Assembly: GCA_035304485.1 (NCBI GenBank)
Contig: DATGPZ010000038.1
Coordinates: forward strand, 1-5,068
Reading direction: 5' to 3'
DNA: 5,068 nt
From: ZC4RG17 sp035304485
GTDB lineage: Bacteria; Actinomycetota; Acidimicrobiia; Spongiisociales; ZC4RG35
Shown one piece after another: positions 1 through 5,068 of this stretch. The notes below the pieces were generated by a model that searched no databases, was not told the origin of the DNA, and worked only from the letters and a program-made list of their open reading frames with translations. A program made the translations under genes and the position numbers. The first letter of the stretch is position 1. Every line of letters starts with the position of its first letter.

Positions 1-123
1 GTCCCGGGAGTCAAGGCCGCCGCCGTTGCGGCAGGCCTGAAGCCGGGATGGCCCCGACTCCCGTTGGTGCCGGTGGGCGAGCAAGTGGCAGCCGAACTCG
101 AAGAGGCAGCCTCTCTTGAGTAG
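1..123 (+). CDS. dapA: C-terminal end of a dihydrodipicolinate synthase family protein (DapA-like), partial
   Basis: Frame 1 is open from the window edge to a TAG at 121-123, giving 40 residues. The tail runs from VKAAAVAAGLKPG through W-PRLPLVPV to an acidic helix rich in A, E and L. DapA/N-acetylneuraminate lyase family proteins commonly end this way: a KAAL..LG helix, then G.PRLPL.P, then a short amphipathic helix. As I recall it, mycobacterial DapA ends with a similar 'DPRLPQVAAT' stretch. DapA condenses pyruvate with aspartate semialdehyde in the cytosol, on the lysine/diaminopimelate route. The catalytic Lys and Tyr lie upstream of the window, so the exact family member (true DapA or another pyruvate aldolase) cannot be decided. 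No terminator-like hairpin follows it before the next gene, so read-through into 178-564 is possible. Confidence 0.62.
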   Translation, partial: VPGVKAAAVAAGLKPGWPRLPLVPVGEQVAAELEEAASLE

Positions 124-164
124 TGACACGACGGTACAGTCGGCCCGAGACAGCTCCAGTCAGA

Positions 165-171
165 GAAAGGG
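165..171 (+). promoter_or_regulatory. Shine-Dalgarno of the SCP2-domain gene
   Basis: The purine-rich GAAAGGG lies six bases before the ATG at 178. It supports that start and conventional leadered translation. A TAnnnT box (TACAGT, 135-140) lies upstream and could be a -10, but it has no convincing -35 partner. Confidence 0.6.
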
Positions 172-177
172 ATCGTC

Positions 178-564
178 ATGGCAGTGAAGTTCCTCACCGA
201 GGAGTGGGCCAAAGCGGTAACCGAGGCTCTCAACAGCCATCCCGGCTTCAAGAGCGCCATGGGCTCGGCCGAACTGGCGATCCAGTTCAACACCACGGAG
301 GCGCCTCAAGGCACCGTGTCCTACTACATGACCACGTCGGGCGGGACCGCCAACCTGGCCATGGGCGAGATCGAAGACCCCGACGTGACGATCAATCAGA
401 ACTACGAGACCGCCACGGCCATCGCCCAGGGCGAGCTCAACACCCAGACCGCGTTCATGACCGGCAAGATCAAGGTCTCCGGCAACCTCGCCAAGCTGAT
501 GATGCACCAGCGGGCCATCGGCGAATGGGGTGCGGCCGTCAAGGACATCGAAGTCGAATACTGA
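178..564 (+). CDS. SCP2 sterol-binding domain protein
   Basis: This is a 128-residue cytosolic protein made of a single SCP2 (sterol carrier protein 2) domain, close to the usual minimal length of that fold. Visible family features are an amphipathic N-terminal helix (about residues 6-28), beta strands with GTVSYYMTTSGGTANLA (45-61), the 'DPDVTI' strand (68-72), a helix ending in 'AQGELN' (83-88), and the hallmark 'GKIKVSGN' (96-103) followed by a helix. The family binds lipids, fatty acids or acyl-CoA in a hydrophobic tunnel. Stand-alone bacterial members have no fixed substrate, so no more precise role can be given. There is no signal peptide or membrane segment. The ATG is supported by GAAAGGG six bases upstream. 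It lies 54 bases after the DapA-like gene and 55 bases before the mycothiol-dependent enzyme, both on the same strand. Confidence 0.88.
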   Translation: MAVKFLTEEWAKAVTEALNSHPGFKSAMGSAELAIQFNTTEAPQGTVSYYMTTSGGTANLAMGEIEDPDVTINQNYETATAIAQGELNTQTAFMTGKIKVSGNLAKLMMHQRAIGEWGAAVKDIEVEY

Positions 565-607
565 CGAGCGGTTCGCTCAACGGACAGATCCGGTCCTCGA
601 ACGGCGG

Positions 608-613
608 TAACTT
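608..613 (+). promoter_or_regulatory. Candidate -10 box for a leaderless transcript of the MDMPI-family gene
   Basis: TAACTT matches the actinobacterial TAnnnT -10 pattern. It ends six bases before the A of the ATG at 620, which would place transcription start on the start codon itself. No purine-rich SD precedes the gene, only GGCGG at 603-607. No good -35 is seen at 17-18 bases (CAGATC at 585-590). The assignment rests on motif and spacing only. Confidence 0.4.
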
Positions 614-619
614 GCCGCC

Positions 620-1348
620 ATGGATTATGTCCGCGTCATCGAAACGGAAGGGCAGCGCATCGTCGATCTCGCCCGCCGCGGTCCGCTGGAAGCGAAGGTC
701 CCCCACATCCCGAATTGGTCGATGCAGGACGTCGTGGCCCACTTGGGCGGTGTCCATCGCTGGGCGACCGAGATCGTCCGGACCCTCAACTGGGAGGGGC
801 GCCGCCATCGCAAGGGAACCGAGACCGGTGAGGCACTGGTCGCCTGGTTCGAGGAAGGCCTGGGGAACCTGGTCGACACCTTCACTCAGGCCGACCCGGA
901 GGCGAAGTGCGGGAACTTCAGCCCCGGCAGCCCGAACGTCGTCGGCTTCTGGCTGCGGCGTCAGGCACACGAGACCTCGATGCATCGCTGGGACGTCGGC
1001 GCGGCCGCCGGTGTGAGAGATCCGTTCGACCCGTCATTCGCCACAGACGGGATCGACGAAGTGTTCCACACCTTCACCCGCTCCCGCGGCAAGCAAGTCC
1101 TGGAAGCGCCGGTGGGCATCCGGACCGATGACACCGGAGGGGAATGGACCCTGTCCCCCGCGGAGAAGCCGGGCCGGATCGACGTGAAAGTCGGGATCGA
1201 CGGGCCGGTGGAAGCAACGCTGCACGGCCCGGCGGAAGAGACGTTGCTCGTTCTGTGGAAGCGTTTGGGCCTCGACGAAGCCGACATCGAGATCGAAGGA
1301 GACCGCTCGATGATCGAGAGAATGCTCACAGGCCCCGTGTCTCCCTGA
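620..1348 (+). CDS. Maleylpyruvate isomerase family mycothiol-dependent enzyme
   Basis: The protein has 242 residues with an N-terminal DinB-like four-helix domain (MDMPI_N, about 5-130) and a C-terminal alpha/beta domain (MDMPI_C-like, about 140-238). Hallmarks are 'NWSMQDVVAHLGGVHRWA' (32-49) and 'RRQAHETSMHRWDV' (113-126). By family knowledge the divalent metal, typically zinc, is held by one His of the first motif and a Glu-x3-His pair. Here these are H41 (or H46) with E118 and H122, so the metal site looks intact. Relatives use mycothiol for isomerisation, conjugation or transfer reactions in the cytosol. The substrate cannot be predicted, and maleylpyruvate is only the founding example; no gentisate genes are nearby. 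The ATG at 620 starts the family N-terminus directly but has no SD; see the TAACTT box and the hairpin at 603-619. It converges on HU. Confidence 0.85.
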   Translation: MDYVRVIETEGQRIVDLARRGPLEAKVPHIPNWSMQDVVAHLGGVHRWATEIVRTLNWEGRRHRKGTETGEALVAWFEEGLGNLVDTFTQADPEAKCGNFSPGSPNVVGFWLRRQAHETSMHRWDVGAAAGVRDPFDPSFATDGIDEVFHTFTRSRGKQVLEAPVGIRTDDTGGEWTLSPAEKPGRIDVKVGIDGPVEATLHGPAEETLLVLWKRLGLDEADIEIEGDRSMIERMLTGPVSP

Positions 1349-1367
1349 CGACTCGATCAAAGAATCG

Positions 1368-1403
1368 AAAAAAAAAGAGAGCACCCGCCGAAGCGGGTGC
1401 TCT
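1368..1403 (-). terminator. Intrinsic terminator of the HU gene (UUCG tetraloop)
   Basis: Bases 1378-1388 and 1393-1403 form a perfect 11-bp GC-rich stem. On the - strand the loop reads TTCG closed by C-G, the extra-stable c(UUCG)g tetraloop. It is followed by one C and then nine T's (complement of the A-run 1368-1376). It starts 22 bases after the HU stop. On the + strand the hairpin is followed only by TCTTATCC, so its effect on the convergent MDMPI-family transcript should be weaker, though the stem could still protect that 3' end. Confidence 0.93.
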
Positions 1404-1425
1404 TATCCAGTGTTTGCTGTCTGTC

Positions 1426-1698
1426 TCAGTTGACGGCGTCTTTGAGACCCTTGCCGGCCTTGAAGGCCGGGGCCTTGGAGGCCTTCACCTGGATGGTCTC
1501 GCCGGTCTGGGGGTTGCGGGCCGTACGTGCGGCACGGTTGCGAACCTCGAAAGTCCCGAAACCGGTGAGAGACACCTTGTCGCCCTTCTTCAAAGCGTCG
1601 GTGATGGCATCGATGACGGCGTCGACGCTGGCCTGAGCTTCGGCCTTGCTCGAGTTGGTGGCCGAAGCTACTGCCTCGACAAGCTCAGACTTGTTCAT
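1426..1698 (-). CDS. hup: Nucleoid-associated DNA-binding protein HU
   Basis: The protein has 90 residues, the standard HU length. It begins MNKSELVEAVA with the N-terminal helix-turn-helix dimerisation part (1-40), then 'GDKVSLTGFGTFEVR' (39-53). The beta-arm follows with 'ARTARNPQTGE' (57-67), whose Pro63 is the DNA-intercalating residue of the family. It closes with 'ASKAPAFKAGKGLKDAV' (73-89). HU dimers bend and compact DNA non-specifically. The long Lys/Ala/Pro-rich C-terminal tail of mycobacterial and streptomycete HU is absent. Although the frame stays open upstream to 1950, the start at 1698 is fixed by homology and by a near-perfect AAGGAGGAG at 1703-1711. It lies 85 bases downstream of mdh on the same strand, with its own candidate promoter, and ends in a strong terminator. 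Confidence 0.97.
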   Translation of the reverse strand: MNKSELVEAVASATNSSKAEAQASVDAVIDAITDALKKGDKVSLTGFGTFEVRNRAARTARNPQTGETIQVKASKAPAFKAGKGLKDAVN

Positions 1699-1702
1699 GG
1701 CT

Positions 1703-1711
1703 CTCCTCCTT
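1703..1711 (-). promoter_or_regulatory. Strong Shine-Dalgarno of the HU gene
   Basis: AAGGAGGAG lies on the - strand, four bases before the ATG at 1698 (the AAGGAGG core is six bases away). It decides the start against the longer in-frame opening. It is the strongest SD in the window and fits the high expression expected of HU. Confidence 0.85.
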
Positions 1712-1734
1712 GGAGATCGAACTACAGATATGTG

Positions 1735-1763
1735 ATTCTTGCGGGATTCCGGCTCAACTGCAA
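1735..1763 (-). promoter_or_regulatory. Candidate sigma-70-type promoter of the HU gene
   Basis: On the - strand TTGCAG (1763-1758) and AAGAAT (1740-1735) are separated by exactly 17 bases, matching consensus at three and four of six positions. The predicted leader is about 30 bases and includes the strong SD. The segment is locally AT-richer than its surroundings (CACATATCTGTAG just downstream). Alternative pairings starting from TTGAGC are possible. Confidence 0.4.
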
Positions 1764-1781
1764 GCTCTTCCGGCTCTTCCG
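1764..1781 (+). repeat. Tandem duplication of a 9-base unit between mdh and hup
   Basis: GCTCTTCCG occurs twice back to back, immediately after the mdh stop codon. Part of it (TTCCGGCTC) recurs at 1747-1755. It forms no good hairpin with a T-run, so it is not an evident mdh terminator. It lies just upstream of the proposed HU -35 box. Confidence 0.5.
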
Positions 1782-1783
1782 CC

Positions 1784-2770
1784 TCACACGAGACCCAGCT
1801 CGACGACCGTGTCGCGCTCGCTCTGGAGCTCCGCGACCGAGGCGTCGATGCGCTGGCGGGACCAGTCGTCGATCTCCAAACCCTGGACGATCTCCCACTC
1901 ACCGTCGCGGCACACGCACGGGAACGAGGACACGATCCCCTCGGGGACACCGTAGGAACCGTCCGACGGCACGGCCATGGACACCCAGTCTCCCTCGCGC
2001 GTGCCCATCACCCAGTCCCGCATGTGGTCGATGGCGGCGTTGGCAGCGGAAGCGGCCGAGGAAGCGCCTCGCGCCTCGATGATGGCGGCACCCCGCTGGG
2101 CGACGGTGGGGATGAACGTGTTCTCGACCCAGTCGTGGTCGTTCACGACTTCGTAGGCAGAGCGACCGTCGATCTCGCAATGGAAGAGATCCGGATACTG
2201 GGTGGAGGAATGGTTACCCCAGATCGTCATCTTGCGGATCTCGCCGACCGGGGTACCGGTCTTGGCCGACAGCTGGCTCAGGGCGCGGTTGTGGTCGAGA
2301 CGGGTCATGGCCGTGAACCGACGGGGATCGATGCCCTTGGCGTTGCTGAGAGCGATCAGGGCGTTGGTGTTGGCCGGGTTCCCGACCACCAGCACCCGGA
2401 CGTCGGGGGAGGCGACTGCGGCGATGGCCTGGCCCTGGGGACGGAAGATCCCTCCGTTGGCTTCCAGCAGATCCGAGCGCTCCATGCCTGCCTTGCGGGG
2501 CATGGCCCCGACCAGGAGGGCGAAGTCGGCATCGGCGAACGCCTCCTCCGGGTCGCTGGTCATCACCATGCCCTGGAGCAGCGGGAAGGCGCAATCCTCG
2601 AGCTCCATCGCCACCCCCTCGAGGGCGCCGAGGGCGGGTGGGATCTCGAGCATCTGCAGGATGAGCGGCTGGTCGTCTCCCAGCATCTGGCCCGAGGCGA
2701 TACGGAAGAGGAGGCTGTAACCGATCTGGCCGGCCGCACCGGTGACGGCGACACGCTTGGGTGATTTCAT
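1784..2770 (-). CDS. mdh: Malate dehydrogenase (NAD-dependent, cytosolic-type family)
   Basis: The protein has 328 residues, full length for the family. It interconverts malate and oxaloacetate in the TCA cycle in the cytoplasm. The Rossmann glycine motif is G11-A-A-G-Q-I-G17. The acidic residue expected to bind the NAD ribose is E42 in 'LQMLEIP', which argues against NADP use. Substrate-loop arginines are R92 and R98 in 'MPRKAGMER', followed by N131 in 'VVGNPANTNA'. D159 and R162 lie in 'TRLDHNRA', and the catalytic H187 lies in 'IWGNHSSTQYPD', so every key residue is present. The sequence resembles the long-loop MDH type of Actinobacteria and eukaryotic cytosol rather than the LDH-like type. 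The ATG at 2770 has no SD; a TAnnnT box seven bases away suggests a leaderless transcript. It lies 42 bases after the antiporter gene, so co-transcription is possible too. Confidence 0.97.
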   Translation of the reverse strand: MKSPKRVAVTGAAGQIGYSLLFRIASGQMLGDDQPLILQMLEIPPALGALEGVAMELEDCAFPLLQGMVMTSDPEEAFADADFALLVGAMPRKAGMERSDLLEANGGIFRPQGQAIAAVASPDVRVLVVGNPANTNALIALSNAKGIDPRRFTAMTRLDHNRALSQLSAKTGTPVGEIRKMTIWGNHSSTQYPDLFHCEIDGRSAYEVVNDHDWVENTFIPTVAQRGAAIIEARGASSAASAANAAIDHMRDWVMGTREGDWVSMAVPSDGSYGVPEGIVSSFPCVCRDGEWEIVQGLEIDDWSRQRIDASVAELQSERDTVVELGLV

Positions 2771-2777
2771 GGGCGGA

Positions 2778-2783
2778 AGGCTA
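2778..2783 (-). promoter_or_regulatory. Candidate -10 box for a leaderless mdh transcript
   Basis: TAGCCT on the - strand fits TAnnnT and ends seven bases before the A of the mdh ATG. The intervening TCCGCCC contains no ribosome-binding purine run. No convincing -35 is visible at 17-18 bases. It lies within the 42-base gap downstream of the antiporter gene, so mdh could be transcribed independently of it. Confidence 0.4.
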
Positions 2784-2812
2784 GTGGCGGTCTGGCACCC
2801 GCCCGTCGCCGG

Positions 2813-5041
2813 TCAGGCCGTGCCGCGGACCGAAGGCAGTGCCACGATCACCACCGGAATCTGCGAGTTCTCCGATATGTAGCTGATCCGGTGACCGAAG
2901 AACGGACGGTTGGTCATGGGACGGCTGGAGGTGCCGAGCACCAGCAGGTCGATGTTGCGGCGGGCCGCGAAATCGAGGATCTCTTGCTCGGCGTTGGGAG
3001 CCACCCGGGCCGCCGTCTCCAAGTCGATTCCGATCCGTTCAGCGAACTCGGCTGCCTCGGCCAGCATCGCCTGGACTGCCTCGCCAGTCTGCTCTCCCGT
3101 CGATCCAGGCAGGAACACGCCTTCACCGTCGGGCCGGTTGACGACGTGCAGGGCGATCGCCGTCCCATCCGCTACCCGGGCGAGCGAGTAGCCGAACTCT
3201 TCGGCGGCCCGGCTCGACCGGGTGGCTGTGATGGGAACCATCACGCGACGGGGCAACTCTTCGGGGACGCCTTCGTTGGGGACCTGCACCACGAGGGTGC
3301 GGATGCCCGTCTCACGCAACACCCTCTCCACCACCGTGGCCAGGAGCGGGCTCCGCTCCTCTTCGGGCGATGCACCCACCACCAGGAGGTCGTAGCCCAG
3401 ACGGCTCTCCCGGAGGATCGCCTCGGCAGGATCCGGGTCTACCTTCTCGACCGTCCGGGTCGTGACTTCACCCAGGGCTGCGATCACCCCGCTGGGATCG
3501 GCCACGGCGGCGCCGCCCATCCCCCGTCGAAGCAGTAGCCGCTTCCATCCGCGGACGGCCGGCACCTCGACGGTGAAGACCGTGACCTCGGCGTCGGGGA
3601 ACACCGCTGCCACGAGCCGAGCTGCGTATTCACTGTTGAGACCACCGCGGGTCGGAAGGAGGATCCGGCCCGTGCCCAGGATCTCGGCGGTGCTCACCAG
3701 GGACTCCCGTTCCAGCCGATCGGCCTCTTCGGCGGGAGGCTCCCAACGGGCCACGGCCCATTGGAGGAGGATCGGCGCCAACAGCGAGGTCACAACTGCC
3801 GCCAGCAGGAGGATGGTGTAGGCGGCGTCGGAGATGACACCTTCGTTCAACCCGACGATGGCGACCACGACACCCATGACGCCCAGGGCACTGAGACCGG
3901 ATCCCAGGGCGATCGCCTCTCGCGAGTCCACTCCCACGAACCGGGACGCGATCAGCGTGCCCCCGATGTTGGTGGCCATGGCGAGGACGATGGCGCCCAC
4001 CGCCCAGGCGACGGTCTCCAGATCGGCGAGGGCGGTGATGTCGACTCGCAGACCGCTGATGGCGAAGAACAGAGGAGCGAAGAAGGAAGCGGTGATCGAC
4101 TCCATCCGCTCGCGCACCTGGGGCAGCTGGTGACGGATCCGGCCGAGCGTGATTCCGACCAGGTAGGCACCGAGAATCGCCTCTACGTGGAGAGCCTGGG
4201 TGATGGCACCGCCGACGAGACCCGCCACGATGGCGATGGAGAGACCGCCCACCACGTCCGACCCCTGTGAGAGCACTCGCCGGAAGAGACGGTCCAGGAT
4301 GGCCCTGCCCAGCGTGAACATGAACAGGACGAAGAGGGCGAGGCCACCGAAGGAGATGACGATCTGGGCGACCTGCACGCCTCCGACCGCCACCCCCGAC
4401 AGGACGGCGAGGATCAGCCAGCCAACGGCGTCCTTGACCATCGCCGCCGCCAAGGTGATCTGGCCGAAGTTCCGCCGCATCACCCCCAGGTCCGAGAGGA
4501 TCTTGCCCACCACTGGCAAGGCCGAGACCGACAGGGCCAGAGCGAAGAAGGCAGCGAACACCCACGGAGCCGGATCGATCGGCCCGGAGAACCTGTCGGC
4601 GAGGTAGAAGCCCAGAAGTCCGGTGGCGATGAGTGGTGCCACCAGGGATCCGAACGAAACCACCAGGGCGACCCCCCGGAACCGGGCGATGATCCCGAGA
4701 TCGGTCTCGTAGCCCATCACGACCAAGAGGAAGACCACCCCGAGCCAGGCCAAGCCGAATGTCGAGGAGCTGACCACCGGGTCGGCGGCAAAGACCCACT
4801 CGTGGCCGGCCGGCCACAGCAGCCCGAACAGCGACGGTCCCAGCAGCACCCCCGCCAGGAGCTCGCCGACCACGGGTGGTTGACCGAGGCGCTTGAACAG
4901 GGTCCCGACGAGGCGAGCCACCCCGACCAAAAGGGTCACCTGGACGAGGAAGACGAGTATCTGATGCGCACTGAGTGATGCCGAAACGGCGGCCTCAGCG
5001 CCTTCCTCCGCGGTGAACCAGAGACCGGGAAGATGTGACAT
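2813..5041 (-). CDS. CPA2-family cation/proton antiporter with two C-terminal USP domains
   Basis: The protein has 742 residues from the ATG at 5041. Residues about 25-430 form a Na+/H+ exchanger-type membrane domain with some 12-13 hydrophobic segments. Family features are 'LGQPPVVGELLAGVLLGPS' (52-70), 'VEAILGAYLVGITLGR' (286-301) and 'FFAPLFFAISGLRVDI' (320-335). The ion-site helix reads 'AAAMVKDAVGW' with K203-D204, where Asp-Asp or Asn-Asp is usual. A linker (about 435-455) leads to two universal stress protein-like domains: about 458-588, degenerate, and about 598-738, better preserved. CPA2 proteins exchange K+ or Na+ for H+ at the cytoplasmic membrane, and the cytosolic USP domains are probably regulatory and may bind nucleotide. 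The actual cation is unknown. A GTG three codons earlier (5050) is possible. I prefer the ATG because AGGG lies eight bases, and TAGGGT seven bases, upstream of it. Confidence 0.92.
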   Translation of the reverse strand: MSHLPGLWFTAEEGAEAAVSASLSAHQILVFLVQVTLLVGVARLVGTLFKRLGQPPVVGELLAGVLLGPSLFGLLWPAGHEWVFAADPVVSSSTFGLAWLGVVFLLVVMGYETDLGIIARFRGVALVVSFGSLVAPLIATGLLGFYLADRFSGPIDPAPWVFAAFFALALSVSALPVVGKILSDLGVMRRNFGQITLAAAMVKDAVGWLILAVLSGVAVGGVQVAQIVISFGGLALFVLFMFTLGRAILDRLFRRVLSQGSDVVGGLSIAIVAGLVGGAITQALHVEAILGAYLVGITLGRIRHQLPQVRERMESITASFFAPLFFAISGLRVDITALADLETVAWAVGAIVLAMATNIGGTLIASRFVGVDSREAIALGSGLSALGVMGVVVAIVGLNEGVISDAAYTILLLAAVVTSLLAPILLQWAVARWEPPAEEADRLERESLVSTAEILGTGRILLPTRGGLNSEYAARLVAAVFPDAEVTVFTVEVPAVRGWKRLLLRRGMGGAAVADPSGVIAALGEVTTRTVEKVDPDPAEAILRESRLGYDLLVVGASPEEERSPLLATVVERVLRETGIRTLVVQVPNEGVPEELPRRVMVPITATRSSRAAEEFGYSLARVADGTAIALHVVNRPDGEGVFLPGSTGEQTGEAVQAMLAEAAEFAERIGIDLETAARVAPNAEQEILDFAARRNIDLLVLGTSSRPMTNRPFFGHRISYISENSQIPVVIVALPSVRGTA

Positions 5042-5048
5042 CGGCCAC

Positions 5049-5054
5049 ACCCTA
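5049..5054 (-). promoter_or_regulatory. Candidate -10 box (or SD-like element) before the antiporter ATG
   Basis: TAGGGT on the - strand fits TAnnnT and ends seven bases before the ATG at 5041, the same geometry as in front of mdh. The AGGG inside it (5053-5050) could instead serve as a short SD eight bases from the ATG. Any -35 would fall at or beyond the window edge. Either reading favours the ATG at 5041 over the GTG at 5050. Confidence 0.35.
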
Positions 5055-5068
5055 ACGAAACACCGGAC

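Noticed and set aside
566..578. Hairpin GAGCG-GTT-CGCTC after the SCP2 gene as a terminator
   Set aside because: It has only a 5-bp stem and no T-run afterwards, so it cannot be called an intrinsic terminator.
123..1016. Long + strand open frame across the SCP2 and MDMPI-family genes
   Set aside because: It is Arg/Gly/His-rich with no recognisable domain, and it overlaps two well-supported genes in another frame. It is a typical high-GC shadow.
1426..1950. N-terminally extended HU of 174 residues
   Set aside because: The extra 84 residues lie in the mdh 3' end and the intergenic spacer in a different frame and have low-complexity Arg/Ser composition. Homology and the AAGGAGGAG at 1703-1711 place the start at 1698.
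1739..2764. Long + strand open frame antisense to mdh
   Set aside because: It mirrors the mdh coding frame; its composition (Gly/Asp/His/Arg) is that of a codon-bias shadow, with no family motif.
3630..4817. 395-residue - strand open frame inside the antiporter
   Set aside because: It is out of frame with the clearly homologous antiporter and extremely Arg/Gly/Pro/His-rich. It has no membrane segments or motifs.
5042..5050. GTG start three codons upstream for the antiporter
   Set aside because: There is no purine-rich element at a suitable distance before the GTG. Both the AGGG and the TAGGGT spacing fit the ATG at 5041. The choice changes only three residues.
1..5068. Mobile elements, CRISPR arrays, tRNA or rRNA genes, riboswitches
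   Set aside because: Coding regions of ordinary housekeeping families occupy nearly the whole window. The gaps are all under about 85 bases and contain no repeat arrays, terminal inverted repeats or tRNA-like folds that I could recognise.

Overview
The window is high-GC chromosomal DNA, and its gene content points to an actinobacterium. One gene belongs to the mycothiol-dependent maleylpyruvate isomerase family, whose thiol cofactor is known from Actinobacteria. Other actinobacterial-looking features are a 'PRLPLVPV' DapA-type C-terminus and start codons preceded by TAnnnT boxes with no Shine-Dalgarno. The HU protein is the short 90-residue form without the lysine-rich tail of mycobacterial and streptomycete HupB/HupS. 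That fits a deep-branching lineage such as Acidimicrobiia, but this last step is inference.

Layout. The left half is read on the + strand. It holds the last 40 codons of a dihydrodipicolinate synthase-type protein (1-123), a small SCP2-type lipid-binding protein (178-564), and an MDMPI/DinB-fold mycothiol-dependent enzyme (620-1348). The right half is read on the - strand. From right to left it holds a two-part CPA2 cation/proton antiporter with two C-terminal universal-stress-protein domains (5041-2813), malate dehydrogenase (2770-1784) and the nucleoid protein HU (1698-1426). The two blocks converge on a 77-base gap containing a strong intrinsic terminator for HU, with a c(UUCG)g tetraloop and nine U's.

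The genes do not form one pathway. They are housekeeping functions: lysine/cell-wall precursor synthesis, lipid handling, thiol chemistry, ion and pH homeostasis, the TCA cycle and DNA compaction. The antiporter and mdh are 42 bases apart on the same strand and could share transcripts. The coding regions fill almost the whole window and no gap exceeds about 85 bases. I see no mobile element, CRISPR, tRNA or rRNA.

I do not see an undescribed multi-gene system. The points most worth a second look are: (1) a repeated TAnnnT box 6-7 bases before the ATG of three genes, suggesting leaderless transcripts, in contrast to the strong SD of HU; (2) a Lys-Asp pair where CPA antiporters usually carry Asp-Asp or Asn-Asp; (3) uneven decay of the ATP-binding motif in the two USP domains of that antiporter.
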